Source of the DNA: an uncultured Pelagibacteraceae bacterium
Lineage (GTDB): Bacteria; Pseudomonadota; Alphaproteobacteria; Pelagibacterales; Pelagibacteraceae
DNA length: 64,000 nucleotides
Assembly (NCBI GenBank): GCA_902627935.1
Contig: CACOLA010000003.1
Location: 1-64,000, forward strand
Reading direction: 5' to 3'
In this document: positions 33,532 through 42,207 of the stretch, one piece after another
How positions within the stretch are numbered: position 1 is the stretch's first letter
Layout: every line of letters starts with the position of its first letter
The notes under the pieces: generated by a model
What the model saw: the letters and a program-made list of their open reading frames with translations, nothing else
Databases searched by the model: none
What the model was told of the DNA's origin: nothing
Program-made: the position numbers and the translations under genes

Positions 33532-34762
33532 TACTTGAAACTTTGTATTTGTATGAAACAAGTTGATTTAGGCCCACAGGTCCTCTGGGTGGTAAAGCGT
33601 TAGTTGAAATTCCAACTTCACCACCAAATCCAAATTCTCCTCCATCTGCAAATTGCGTAGAAGTGTTATGCATAGCAATCGAACTTTTCACTTCTCTCAA
33701 AAATTTTTTTGCTGATTTATAATTTTTAGTTACTATAGCGTCAGTGTGCATTGTTCCATATTTATTGATATGTGTAATTGCCTCATCAATATTTCTCACA
33801 GATTTCACTGAGATAGTTGGTGATAGATATTCTTTTGACCAATCACTCTTTTTTGCTTTACTAATTTTTCCTTTATATAATTGCTTGATTTTACTATCAC
33901 CAACTATTTTACATCCATTTTTTTCTAAATTAAATAAAACCTGATTGCAGAAATTGTTCAATAAATTTTCGTGAATTAAAATAGTTTCTGTAGCTCCACA
34001 TATAGCTGTATTTCTCATTTTAGCATTTAAAGTAATTCTTTTTGACATCACTAAATTAGCATTTTTATCAATGTAAGTATGACATATTCCCTCAAGATGC
34101 CCAATCACAGGTATTTTTGATAAATCCTGAACTTTTTTTACTAAACTTTTTCCACCTCTAGGAATAATAACATCAATGTATTTAATCATTTTAGTCAATA
34201 AAAAATCAACTACTTTTCTATTTTTTGGGTTGATAAACTGAACGAAATTTTCATCAACGTTATTTTTTTTTAAAGCTTTTCTAAATAGATGAGTGATAAT
34301 TTTATTTGAAAAATATGCTTCAGAGCCTCCTTTTAAGATTACAGAGTTACCAGATTTAAAACATAAAGCGGCAACATCCGAGGTAACATTTGGTCGACTT
34401 TCATAAATTACAGCGATTACTCCAATAGGGATTGTAATTTTTTCAATTTTTAATCCATTTGGTCTTTTCCATTTTTCAAGCATTTGATTAGATGGATCTT
34501 TTAATTTTATTATTGATTTAATTGAGTAGATAATCTGGAGAATTTTTTTTTCATCTATAGATAATCTTTCAATTATATTATTCTTTAGTTTTTTACTCTT
34601 AGCTTTTTTTATATCTTTTATATTTTCTGAAATTATCTTAATCTTATTTTTGTAAATTAATTTATAAAAATCTTTTAAAACTTGATTTTTTATTTTTAAA
34701 TTTATAGTTTTAATTGATGCTTTCTTTGCTTTTTCACCAATATTAAATAAGTATTTCTTCAT
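33512..34762 (-). CDS. proA: Gamma-glutamyl phosphate reductase
   Basis: ProA reduces glutamyl-5-phosphate to the semialdehyde in proline synthesis. The 416-residue protein has RPNGLKIEKITIPIGVIAVIYESRPNVTSDVAALCFKSGN near 97-136, the catalytic Cys in LNAKMRNTAICGATETILI near 243-261, and the end signature STQFADGGEFGFGGEVGISTN...GPVGLNQLVSYKY. The start shares one base with the proB stop. Lysine-rich codon and residue use fits the A+T-rich genome rather than transfer. Confidence 0.97.
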   Translation of the reverse strand: MKKYLFNIGEKAKKASIKTINLKIKNQVLKDFYKLIYKNKIKIISENIKDIKKAKSKKLKNNIIERLSIDEKKILQIIYSIKSIIKLKDPSNQMLEKWKRPNGLKIEKITIPIGVIAVIYESRPNVTSDVAALCFKSGNSVILKGGSEAYFSNKIITHLFRKALKKNNVDENFVQFINPKNRKVVDFLLTKMIKYIDVIIPRGGKSLVKKVQDLSKIPVIGHLEGICHTYIDKNANLVMSKRITLNAKMRNTAICGATETILIHENLLNNFCNQVLFNLEKNGCKIVGDSKIKQLYKGKISKAKKSDWSKEYLSPTISVKSVRNIDEAITHINKYGTMHTDAIVTKNYKSAKKFLREVKSSIAMHNTSTQFADGGEFGFGGEVGISTNALPPRGPVGLNQLVSYKYKVSSNGKIRK

Positions 34763-35868
34763 TAAACTTCTACCATATCATCTTTATGAACAACTTCAGA
34801 TTTTGTAGTATAACCAAGCAATCTTTCAATTTCCTTAGAATGATGACCTAATATTTTTTTAACCTCAATTGATGTAAATGAACACAATCCTCTTGCACAT
34901 TCTTTATTAGTTTTATCCAGAATTTTTATATGATCACCTTTATTAAATTTACCATTTACTTTTTTTATACCTGCGGCTAATAAACTTTTTCCATTTTTTA
35001 AAGCTTTTTTTGCTCCATCGTCAATAATCAATTCACCTTTAGGAGAAATTGAGCTTATTATCCATTTTTTTCTTGCATCCAGTTTTGAAACTTTAGATAC
35101 AAATAATGTACAATTATTTTGCTTATTAATTCTCTCTATAGGATTTAAGTACAAACCATTGGCTATAATCATATTACATCCAGATAACTGGCATATTTTT
35201 GCTGCCTCCATTTTGGTATTCATTCCACCACTTCCTAATTCATTAATTCCTTTAAAATTTATATGTTTTAAATCTTCTCCTAAATTTTGAACTATTTTAA
35301 TAAGTTTTGCATCCTTATAAAGTTTTGGATTTTTTGAATATAAACCATCTACATCTGAAAGAAGAATTAAGTTATCAGCATTTGTTATTTGAGCAACACG
35401 TGAAGCGAGTCTATCATTATCGCCATATTTTATTTCACTAGTAGCTATTGTGTCATTTTCATTTACAACAGGAATAAAATTGAGACTTAATAAATTTTCA
35501 AAAGTTCTTTTAGCATTGAGTGACCTTCTCCTTTCCTCAGTATCTTCTAGGGTAAGCAAAATTTGTGATATACTTAAATTATATTTAGCAAAAGTCTTTG
35601 AGAATAGGTTCATAAGTTCTATTTGGCCAATAGACGCAACTGCTTGACTTTTATCTAGTTTAAGATTTTTTTTATCATAATTCATTTTTATACATCCAAG
35701 AGCTATTGCTCCAGAACTTACAATTATAATTTTTTTATTTTTGACTTTTAAATTATGAATATCTTTTGCAAAACTTGATAACCATTTTTTTCTTATTTTT
35801 TTATTTTTATCAACTAGCAAGGAAGATCCTATTTTGATTACAATTATTTTAGAGTTTTTAATAGACAT
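34762..35868 (-). CDS. proB: Glutamate 5-kinase with PUA domain
   Basis: ProB phosphorylates glutamate, the first step of proline synthesis, and is usually feedback-inhibited by proline. The 368-residue protein has an amino-acid-kinase domain (IVIKIGSSLLVD; VSSGAIALGC; NENDTIATSEIKYGDNDRLASRVA; GSGGMNTKMEAAKI) and a C-terminal PUA domain from about 275 (GELIIDDGAKKALKNGKSLLAAGI...). Length is that of the two-domain form. It overlaps obgE by 11 bases and proA by one base. Confidence 0.97.
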   Translation of the reverse strand: MSIKNSKIIVIKIGSSLLVDKNKKIRKKWLSSFAKDIHNLKVKNKKIIIVSSGAIALGCIKMNYDKKNLKLDKSQAVASIGQIELMNLFSKTFAKYNLSISQILLTLEDTEERRRSLNAKRTFENLLSLNFIPVVNENDTIATSEIKYGDNDRLASRVAQITNADNLILLSDVDGLYSKNPKLYKDAKLIKIVQNLGEDLKHINFKGINELGSGGMNTKMEAAKICQLSGCNMIIANGLYLNPIERINKQNNCTLFVSKVSKLDARKKWIISSISPKGELIIDDGAKKALKNGKSLLAAGIKKVNGKFNKGDHIKILDKTNKECARGLCSFTSIEVKKILGHHSKEIERLLGYTTKSEVVHKDDMVEV

Positions 35869-36841
35869 ATGAAATTAGTTTTGCTTTGATTTTAGAGATC
35901 GATTTTTTTTCAAGTGTAGATATTACGAAAACTTCTCTTTTAATTTTTTTTGAAAATTGATTAACTATATCTGATACATGTTCCCTATCTATTAAATCAA
36001 CTTTATTTAACACAATTAATTCCTTCTTTTTTAAAAGATCAGGACTATAATTTTTTAGCTCATTTTTCACTTGATTATAAGATTTTTCTAAATTGGAGAC
36101 AGTTATATCTATCAAATGTAAAAGAGTCTTACATCTCTCTATATGCTTTAAAAATTGAACACCTAAACCAGTTCCCTTATGTGCACCTTCAATTAGTCCA
36201 GGAATATCAGCTAAAGTCATTTCTTTATTGTCGTATGATGATACACCTAGATTTGGATTTAAAGTTGTAAATTGATAATTTGCTATTTTAGGATTTGCGT
36301 TTGTAATGGCTGCAAGCAGACTAGATTTTCCTGCGTTTGGTAATCCTATTATACCTATGTCTGCTATTGTTTTTAGTTGTAAATAGATAGTAAATTCTTC
36401 ACCAGCATCACCCTTAGTAAATTTTCTTGGAGCTCTGTTAGTAGAACTCTTAAATCTTGTATTACCTAATCCACCCTTACCTCCATTTGCAGCAACAAAT
36501 TCTTCTCCAGACTTTGTAAAATCATAAATTAGAGTTCTGTTATCTTCCTCAAAAACCTGAGTGCCTATAGGGACTTTAAGAATAAGGTTTTCTCCACCTT
36601 TTCCAGTTCGATTTTGACCCATACCATTTTCACCTCTTTGGGCTTTATGATGTTGTTGATATCGATAATCTATTAAAGTATTCAAATTACGTTCTGATTT
36701 TAAGATTACAGAACCTCCTTTTCCACCATCTCCACCATCTGGACCACCATATTCAATGAATTTTTCTCTTCTAAAACTTGGTGAGCCATCACCACCGTTA
36801 CCAGCTTTAATATATATTTTTACTTGATCGAGAAATTTCAT
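35858..36841 (-). CDS. obgE: Obg-family GTPase (CgtA)
   Basis: Obg GTPases act in large-subunit ribosome assembly and stress control. The 327-residue protein has the glycine-rich Obg fold about 1-157 (GGDGSPSFRREKFIEYGGPDGGDGGKGGSV) and a G domain with GLPNAGKSSLLAAIT (G1), the switch region LADIPGLIEGAHKGTGLG (G3) and NKVDL (G4). It ends soon after the G domain, so it lacks the variable C-terminal extension of E. coli ObgE. It follows rpmA by 27 bases, the standard order. Confidence 0.97.
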   Translation of the reverse strand: MKFLDQVKIYIKAGNGGDGSPSFRREKFIEYGGPDGGDGGKGGSVILKSERNLNTLIDYRYQQHHKAQRGENGMGQNRTGKGGENLILKVPIGTQVFEEDNRTLIYDFTKSGEEFVAANGGKGGLGNTRFKSSTNRAPRKFTKGDAGEEFTIYLQLKTIADIGIIGLPNAGKSSLLAAITNANPKIANYQFTTLNPNLGVSSYDNKEMTLADIPGLIEGAHKGTGLGVQFLKHIERCKTLLHLIDITVSNLEKSYNQVKNELKNYSPDLLKKKELIVLNKVDLIDREHVSDIVNQFSKKIKREVFVISTLEKKSISKIKAKLISYVY

Positions 36842-36868
36842 AATACAACATCAATTTTAGTTGTACTA

Positions 36869-37123
36869 TTAATTGGGTTTTACTGAAACGAAAGTTCTGT
36901 CCGCTTTTGATTTTTTGAAAACAACTTTCCCTTTAATTACTGAAAAAATTGAATGATCTTTGCCCATCCCTACATTTTCTCCTGGAAATATTTTGGTACC
37001 TCTCTGACGAACAATTATATTTCCTGGAATTACAGTTTCACCACCATATTTTTTTACTCCAAGTCTTCTTCCAGCACTATCACGCCCATTTCTAGATGAT
37101 CCACCTGCTTTTTTTGTTGCCAT
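36869..37123 (-). CDS. rpmA: 50S ribosomal protein L27
   Basis: L27 reaches into the peptidyl-transferase centre with its N-terminal tail. The 84-residue protein starts [28 protein letters not shown] and has the signature [25 protein letters not shown]. Length is normal and there is no N-terminal pro-sequence of the Firmicutes type. It follows rplU by 8 bases. Confidence 0.98.
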   Translation of the reverse strand: MATKKAGGSSRNGRDSAGRRLGVKKYGGETVIPGNIIVRQRGTKIFPGENVGMGKDHSIFSVIKGKVVFKKSKADRTFVSVKPN

Positions 37124-37131
37124 AAGTTAAC

Positions 37132-37536
37132 CTAACTTTTTTTTTCGTCTTTTTTAGTTGTTGTGTCGATTTTTTTAACAACATCTTTTTTTTCAGCTTC
37201 AGATAAGATTTTACCATCTTTTGAAAAAATTTTATTAATTTTTATCATCGAAAATTCTTGTCTATGGCCGTTTTTTTTTCTTGAGTTATGTCTTCTTCTT
37301 TTTTTGAAGATTAAGATAGTTCTATTTTTTCCATTCTTTACTATTTCAGCCTCTACCTTTGCTCCAGCTACAGTGGGTGAACCAATTTCGATAATCTTAT
37401 CATCGCCGTAGGCAAGAATTTCTTTAAACTCTATTTTTTTTTCATTTTTTGAGTCAGTTAATTTTTCAATTTTTAAAATCTCACCTGATTTAACTTTGTA
37501 TTGTTTTCCACCCGTTTGTATTACTGCGTATGACAT
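37132..37536 (-). CDS. rplU: 50S ribosomal protein L21 with C-terminal extension
   Basis: L21 binds 23S rRNA and interacts with L20. The 134-residue protein begins MSYAVIQTGGKQYKVKSGEILKIEKL and has the family signature IFKKRRRHNSRKKNGHRQEFSMIKI near 77-101. It then runs about 33 residues past the usual end with a Lys/Asp/Glu-rich tail (SEAEKKDVVKKIDTTTKKDEKKS). It is the first gene of the minus-strand rplU-to-rppH run and has a well-placed promoter-like sequence 30 to 57 bases upstream. Confidence 0.97.
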   Translation of the reverse strand: MSYAVIQTGGKQYKVKSGEILKIEKLTDSKNEKKIEFKEILAYGDDKIIEIGSPTVAGAKVEAEIVKNGKNRTILIFKKRRRHNSRKKNGHRQEFSMIKINKIFSKDGKILSEAEKKDVVKKIDTTTKKDEKKS

Positions 37537-37565
37537 TGTATTAGTTGTTAAATTTTGTTAGCGGC

Positions 37566-37593
37566 AATATAGACCCAGAGTAAGTATAGTCAA
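37566..37593 (-). promoter_or_regulatory. Promoter for rplU-rpmA-obgE operon
   Basis: Read on the minus strand, TTGACT (37593-37588) and TATATT (37571-37566) are separated by 16 bases; each hexamer matches the sigma-70 consensus at five of six positions. The predicted transcription start falls about 20 to 25 bases ahead of the rplU ATG. The whole gap between gloB and rplU is 67 bases. Confidence 0.65.
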
Positions 37594-37603
37594 GTCGAAT
37601 AAG

Positions 37604-38323
37604 CTAAAAATTATCCTTTAAATCTCTTAGTTTTGTGAAACTTTGTAAGTCATTTGCTCTCAAAAAGATATTACAGTCTAATTCTTCTCTAATTGTTGAT
37701 GGAATTGTAGACAATCCATCAGAAATTTTTTTTTTTACATCATTTGATTTTTTTTGTAAATTTAAATTTTTTGAATCATAATTAACACAAAATTTTAAGT
37801 TGTTGAACGTGTATTCATGGCCACAATAAACTTTAGTTTCTTCTGGTAGTGATTTAATTTTTTTTAAAGAATTAAACATTTCTTCATACGTCCCCTCAAA
37901 TATTCTGCCACACCCGAGAGAGAAAAGCGTATCACCCGTAAAAATTAATTTTTCATTAAAAAAATGAAAGCAAATATGACCTGAGGTATGTCCAGGCGTG
38001 TGTATTATTTTAGAAACAAAATTTTCAGCTTTCCATATTTGATTGTCTTTCAATGGTACATCTATTTCAGGTATTCTATTTAAATCATCTTCAAAACCTA
38101 GAACTATTGAACCAAATTTATTTTTTAACTCTTTATTTCCACCAATATGATCAAAATGATGATGAGTATTAAGAATATATTTTAATTTTATATTATTACT
38201 TTCTATAAATTTAATTATTGGTGTAGACTCACCTGGATCTATTACACACGCGGAATTATTATTTTCGTCAATAATTAAATAACTATAATTATCTTTAAGA
38301 CACGGTATAATTTTAATTTTCAT
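37604..38323 (-). CDS. gloB: Hydroxyacylglutathione hydrolase (glyoxalase II)
   Basis: GloB hydrolyses S-lactoylglutathione to lactate and glutathione. The 239-residue metallo-beta-lactamase-fold protein has the THHHFDHIGG metal motif near 52-61, HTPGHTSGHICFHF near 109-122, FTGDTLFSLGCGRIFEGT near 129-146, and YCGHEYTFNNLKF near 166-178, the latter typical of glyoxalase II. It follows metW by one base on the minus strand, so it is likely carried on the metX-metW transcript. Confidence 0.94.
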   Translation of the reverse strand: MKIKIIPCLKDNYSYLIIDENNNSACVIDPGESTPIIKFIESNNIKLKYILNTHHHFDHIGGNKELKNKFGSIVLGFEDDLNRIPEIDVPLKDNQIWKAENFVSKIIHTPGHTSGHICFHFFNEKLIFTGDTLFSLGCGRIFEGTYEEMFNSLKKIKSLPEETKVYCGHEYTFNNLKFCVNYDSKNLNLQKKSNDVKKKISDGLSTIPSTIREELDCNIFLRANDLQSFTKLRDLKDNF

Positions 38324-38324
38324 C

Positions 38325-38921
38325 CTATTTTTCTATTAAAAAAATGCCAAGATCTGCAAATAAATTTTTAATTCCTAAATTACCGCTATTTATCAATGAG
38401 GTACTAAGGTTATTAAGAGCTAATGATTTAAAAATTTTTATATCTTTTGATTTAACGAAATGAAAAAAATCTTTAATTGTACACATATGTAAATTAGGAG
38501 TATTATACCATTCATCTGGTAAAGTTTTTGTAATTGGCATTGTGCCTTTAAATAATAAATGAAATCTTACCTTCCAATATCCAAAATTTGGGATAGTTAC
38601 TATTGCTTTTTTTCCAACTCTTAAAAGTTCATCCAAAACTAACTCAGGATTTAAAAATGCTTGAAGTGTTTGACTTAAAACAACATAATCAAATGATTTA
38701 TCTGGAAATTGTTTTAAGTCTTTCTCTGCATTTCCTTCAATCACAGTTAAACCTTTTGCTATGCACTCTTGAACTTTCTCTTTTGATATCTCGAGCCCCC
38801 TGATATTTGCATTTTTGTTATTTTTTAAGAATTTCATTAGAACTCCATCTGCACATCCCACATCTAATACCTTTTTATCTATTTCAATCAAATCTGCTAT
38901 TACTTTAAATTCATTCTTCAT
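38325..38921 (-). CDS. metW: Methionine biosynthesis protein MetW
   Basis: MetW is a SAM-methyltransferase-fold protein that partners with MetX in homoserine acylation in many Proteobacteria. The 198-residue protein has the SAM-site motif KVLDVGCADGVLMKFL near 18-33, YVVLSQTLQAFLNPELVLDELLRVGKKAIVTIPNFGYWKVR near 84-124, and PDEWYNTPNLHMCTIKDF near 142-159, all MetW hallmarks. It overlaps metX by 11 bases, which suggests coupled synthesis of the two partners. Confidence 0.95.
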   Translation of the reverse strand: MKNEFKVIADLIEIDKKVLDVGCADGVLMKFLKNNKNANIRGLEISKEKVQECIAKGLTVIEGNAEKDLKQFPDKSFDYVVLSQTLQAFLNPELVLDELLRVGKKAIVTIPNFGYWKVRFHLLFKGTMPITKTLPDEWYNTPNLHMCTIKDFFHFVKSKDIKIFKSLALNNLSTSLINSGNLGIKNLFADLGIFLIEK

Positions 38922-40041
38922 TTTTTTTCTCAGTATAAGATTTATCTAAAAAGTTTTTAAGTGCATACAAAAAGTCAGGCACATCAAGTAAAAATGAGTC
39001 ATGGCCTTTATCTGATTTTATTTCAACAAATCCAACATCAGCTCCAGCTGAATTTAAAGCTATTACTATCTCTTTATTTTCTTGTGTTGGATAAAGCCAA
39101 TCTGATGTAAATGAAATTATAAAAAACTTAGCTTTTGAATTTATAAATGCATCAGACAGATTTCCTTTAAATTGTTTCGCTAAATCGAAGTAATCCATTG
39201 CTCTTGTTATATAAAGGTAACTATTAGCATCAAATCTTTCCACAAAAACCGAGCCTTGATATCTTAAATAACTTTCTATTTGAAAATCAGCATCAAAACC
39301 AAATTTAAGATCCTCTCTTTCCTGTAATTTTCTTCCAAATTTTTCTTGTAAACCTTTTTTTGATAGATAAGTTATATGAGCGGCCATTCTAGCTACTGCT
39401 AATCCTTTACCAGGAATAGTATTATTTTTATCGTAGTTTCCATTTTTCCAATCAGAGTCAGCAGTGATTGCTTGTCTACCTAATTCATTAAATGCAATAT
39501 TTTGTGCTGAATGACTTGATGTGGTTGCAATTGGAATTACTGTTTCTGATTTATCTGGAAAGTTGCTAATAAATTGTAGAACTTGCATCCCGCCCATAGA
39601 TCCACCAGCTATTGAAAATAATTTATCAATCCCAAAATGATCAAGTAAATTATATTGTGCATTAACCATGTCATTTATTGTGATAACTGGAAAATTTGTT
39701 CCAAATATATTTTGGTTACTTGGATCTATATGACTTGGCCCATATGAACCCATACACCCACCAAGTACGTTAGAGCAAATAACGAAGTATTTGTTAGTAT
39801 CAATTGCTTTATCTGGTCCCACAGCATAACTCCACCAACCATCTTTGTTAGTTATTGGATTAATACCAGTTACAAACTGATCTCCAGTTAAAGCATGAAA
39901 AACTAAAATAGCGTTATCTTTTTTAGGATTGAGTGAGCCGTAGGTTTCGTATGCTATTGGAAAATTTTTAATAGTTTTTCCACAATCCAATTTAAGTGGT
40001 TTTTTAATGATTAATGTTTTTATATGTTTCTCAGTATTCAT
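38911..40041 (-). CDS. metX: Homoserine O-acyltransferase MetX
   Basis: MetX acylates homoserine (acetyl or succinyl; the choice cannot be read safely by eye), the entry step of methionine synthesis. The 376-residue alpha/beta hydrolase-fold protein has VFHALTGDQFVTG near 47, GGCMGSYGPSHIDP near 94, the nucleophile Ser in AGGSMGGMQVLQF near 145, the Asp in FTSDWLYPTQENKE, and the His in DKGHDSFLLD near 345. It is the first gene of metX-metW-gloB and lies 34 bases downstream of a SAM-II riboswitch, so it is expected to be repressed when SAM is plentiful. Confidence 0.95.
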   Translation of the reverse strand: MNTEKHIKTLIIKKPLKLDCGKTIKNFPIAYETYGSLNPKKDNAILVFHALTGDQFVTGINPITNKDGWWSYAVGPDKAIDTNKYFVICSNVLGGCMGSYGPSHIDPSNQNIFGTNFPVITINDMVNAQYNLLDHFGIDKLFSIAGGSMGGMQVLQFISNFPDKSETVIPIATTSSHSAQNIAFNELGRQAITADSDWKNGNYDKNNTIPGKGLAVARMAAHITYLSKKGLQEKFGRKLQEREDLKFGFDADFQIESYLRYQGSVFVERFDANSYLYITRAMDYFDLAKQFKGNLSDAFINSKAKFFIISFTSDWLYPTQENKEIVIALNSAGADVGFVEIKSDKGHDSFLLDVPDFLYALKNFLDKSYTEKKNEE

Positions 40042-40074
40042 ATTTGGCCATTTTTTGAATTGTGAGAAAAAAAA

Positions 40075-40123
40075 CTATTTTAGCGGTTTTTTTTAAGCGC
40101 TCGCAATTCAGTTAAATCAGCGC
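40075..40123 (-). ncRNA. SAM-II riboswitch upstream of metX
   Basis: Read on the minus strand, the element begins GCGCTGATTTAACTG, continues with TTGCGAGCGC, an A-rich linker, and ends CCGCTAAAATAG. GCGCT and AGCGC form stem P1; the GATTTAAC loop, the GC(A/G)AGCGC strand and the GCTAAAA 3' block match the SAM-II (metA) consensus as I remember it. Where I recall a CC in the loop facing GG at the 3' end, this copy has CT facing AG, a compensatory pair that supports the pseudoknot. SAM-II elements in Alphaproteobacteria typically precede metX, metA or metC genes. No room remains before metX for a second, SAM-V, aptamer. Confidence 0.88.
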
Positions 40124-40129
40124 ATAATT

Positions 40130-40158
40130 TTTTTACTAGAACTTATTTATTATGTCAA
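40130..40158 (-). promoter_or_regulatory. Promoter of metX-metW-gloB
   Basis: On the minus strand a perfect TTGACA (40158-40153) is followed after 17 bases by TAAAAA (40135-40130, four of six to TATAAT). The predicted start, about seven bases downstream, falls at or next to 40123, which is the first base of riboswitch stem P1. The position agrees well with the aptamer forming the very 5' end of the transcript. Confidence 0.65.
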
Positions 40159-40181
40159 TTTTATAAAGTCTCCTTATTCCC

Positions 40182-40187
40182 TATAAT
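40182..40187 (+). promoter_or_regulatory. Possible -10 element for hisC-tyrA
   Basis: A perfect TATAAT lies 42 bases ahead of the hisC ATG, but no good -35 hexamer is found 16 to 18 bases upstream. In DNA this A+T-rich such a match can arise by chance. Confidence 0.25.
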
Positions 40188-40228
40188 TATTTGTAATTTT
40201 ATCTATAAAGGGCTCATAAATTTAAAAA

Positions 40229-41314
40229 ATGAATACTATAAATTTTAAGAAATTTGATATTGAGGCTTATAAACCTGGTAAATCAAAGGTTAAGAGGCTA
40301 AGAAAAGTAATAAAACTCTCTGCAAATGAGTCAGCTATAGGTATAAGCCCAAAAGCCAAAAAGCTGATATTTAATAAAAACTTAATTTTAGAAAAATACC
40401 CTGATGGAAAATCTCAAAATTTAAGAAAGGAAATATCCAAATTTTATAAATGTGACTCAGATAAAATTATATGTGGTGCAGGATCTGATGAAATTATCCA
40501 GATGATCTGTCAGTTATTTTTAAATCCAAAAGATGAAGTTGTATTACCAGAATATAGTTTTTTAATGTACAGAATTTATTCAAAAATTGTTGGTGCAAAA
40601 GTTAAATTCGCTAAGGAAATAAATCTTAAAATATCTATTAAAAATATTTTAAAGAAAATTACAAAAAAAACCAAAATAGTGTTTATAGCTAATCCAAATA
40701 ATCCAACAGGAACATACTTAAACAAGAAGGAAGTATTAGAACTTAGAAAAAAATTAGATAAAAGAATTCTATTAGTCGTTGATGACGCTTATGCAGAATA
40801 TATGAAAAATACAGATTATTCATCTGGTCTCGCTTTATTTAAAAATAAAGAAAATGTTTTCATTTTGAGAACATTTTCTAAAATTTTTGGCTTAGCATCT
40901 TTAAGAGTTGGTTGGGGATATGGGTCTAAAAAAATAATTGATGCTTTAAATATCATAAAACCGCCTTTTAATGTAAACGGAATTGCACAACTAGCTGCTA
41001 TCGAGTCTCTTAAAGATAAAAAATTTGTAAGCAATTCAATTAAACACAATTTAATTTATGCAAGAAAACTCAAGAAATTTCTTGAAAAGTATAATATTTA
41101 CTCAAATGAGATTTCTGCAAATTTTCTTTTACTTGATTTTGAAAAATGCAAATATTCAGCAAAGTTTTTATATAAAAAACTTAAAAATAAAGGAATAATA
41201 TTAAGATCAACAGAAGATGGCTATCAAATAAAGAATAAATTAAGGTTAACTATTGGATCTAAAAAAGAGAATCTAGAATTTATGAAAGCAGTTGAACAAG
41301 TATTAAAATTATGA
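40229..41314 (+). CDS. hisC: Histidinol-phosphate / aromatic aminotransferase
   Basis: A 361-residue fold-type I PLP aminotransferase of the HisC family. Seen: KLSANESAIGISPKA near 29, GAGSDEIIQMICQLFLNPKDEVVLPEYSF near 80-108, IANPNNPTGTYL near 152-163, and the PLP lysine in LRTFSKIFGLASLRVGWGYG near 210. HisC enzymes next to tyrA often also serve phenylalanine and tyrosine synthesis; the four-base overlap with tyrA supports a role in aromatic amino acids, histidine synthesis, or both. The gene diverges from metX. Confidence 0.9.
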   Translation: MNTINFKKFDIEAYKPGKSKVKRLRKVIKLSANESAIGISPKAKKLIFNKNLILEKYPDGKSQNLRKEISKFYKCDSDKIICGAGSDEIIQMICQLFLNPKDEVVLPEYSFLMYRIYSKIVGAKVKFAKEINLKISIKNILKKITKKTKIVFIANPNNPTGTYLNKKEVLELRKKLDKRILLVVDDAYAEYMKNTDYSSGLALFKNKENVFILRTFSKIFGLASLRVGWGYGSKKIIDALNIIKPPFNVNGIAQLAAIESLKDKKFVSNSIKHNLIYARKLKKFLEKYNIYSNEISANFLLLDFEKCKYSAKFLYKKLKNKGIILRSTEDGYQIKNKLRLTIGSKKENLEFMKAVEQVLKL

Positions 41315-42207
41315 AAAATATTCTGATTATCGGTTGTGGTTTATTAGGGTCATCTTTATTGAGGAGTATTAGTAAAAAAAGAATAGCAAAAAAAATATTC
41401 GTTTACGAAAAATCCAAATATAATATCGCTAAAATTAAGAAGCTAAAATTACCCGGAACAATTGTTAAATCATTAAAATATGGTGTAGTTAATTCAGATT
41501 TAATTATTTTTTGTACACCAATGAGTGAATATAAAAAGCTTATTTTAAAGATTAATAATTTAATTTCATCAAAAACTTTAATTACAGATATTGGTTCTTC
41601 AAAAATTGAAACATCTAAAATTATTGATAAATTTTTAAATAAGGGAATTCAATGGATTCAAAGTCACCCTATTGCAGGGTCAGAAGTTAGCGGACCAGAG
41701 CATGGTAAAGATAATATGTTTGAAGATAAGTGGTGTATAATAATTAAAAATAAAAATACTGTTAATCATAATCTAAACAGATTAATAAAGTTTTGGAAAA
41801 AAATTGGATCAAAAGTGGTAGTTATGCCAGCTGAAAAGCATGATAAAATTTTTTCTATAACTAGTCATTTACCTCATTTAATTGCTTATAATTTAGTTAA
41901 ATCAGCTCAAGATTTTGAAAAAAAAGAGAGTTACGAGTTGATTAAATATAGTGCTGGTGGTTTAAGAGATTTTTCAAGAATCGCTGCATCAAATGAGATT
42001 ATGTGGAGAGATATTTTTTTTAATAATAAAAAAAACATATCAAAAGCTATAGATTTATTTATTAAAAATTTAAATCAATTTAAAAAAGATATTATTTCTA
42101 AAAATAATAAGTCAATTTTAAAAAAACTTATTCAAACTAAAAAAGTAAGATCAAGAATAATTAAATTAAAACAAGATATTGATAAGCCTGACTTTGGTAG
42201 AAATTAA
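41311..42207 (+). CDS. tyrA: Prephenate (arogenate) dehydrogenase
   Basis: TyrA oxidatively decarboxylates prephenate or arogenate toward tyrosine. The 298-residue protein has the NAD-binding start ILIIGCGLLGSSLLRSI, the FCTPMSEY stretch near 70, DIGSSKIE near 93, and the substrate motif QSHPIAGSEVSGPEHGKDNMFEDKWC near 118-143, followed by HDKIFSITSHLPHLIAYNL near 185. No chorismate mutase or ACT domain is fused. It overlaps hisC by four bases; the stop shares a TTAA with the convergent NlpC/P60 gene. Confidence 0.93.
   Translation: MKNILIIGCGLLGSSLLRSISKKRIAKKIFVYEKSKYNIAKIKKLKLPGTIVKSLKYGVVNSDLIIFCTPMSEYKKLILKINNLISSKTLITDIGSSKIETSKIIDKFLNKGIQWIQSHPIAGSEVSGPEHGKDNMFEDKWCIIIKNKNTVNHNLNRLIKFWKKIGSKVVVMPAEKHDKIFSITSHLPHLIAYNLVKSAQDFEKKESYELIKYSAGGLRDFSRIAASNEIMWRDIFFNNKKNISKAIDLFIKNLNQFKKDIISKNNKSILKKLIQTKKVRSRIIKLKQDIDKPDFGRN

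Larger units (their letters stand above)
40042..40228. other. Longest non-coding stretch: metX/hisC divergent regulatory region
   Basis: At 187 bases this is the longest gap in the window. It holds, on the minus strand, a promoter and a SAM-II riboswitch serving metX, and on the plus strand a possible -10 element for hisC. No small ORF or tRNA is seen. No other gap in the window reaches 150 bases. Confidence 0.85.

Noticed and set aside
40042-40074. Possible SAM-V aptamer in tandem after SAM-II, as reported for some marine bacteria
   Set aside because: Only about 33 bases remain before the metX ATG, too few for a second aptamer, and no matching core is seen.
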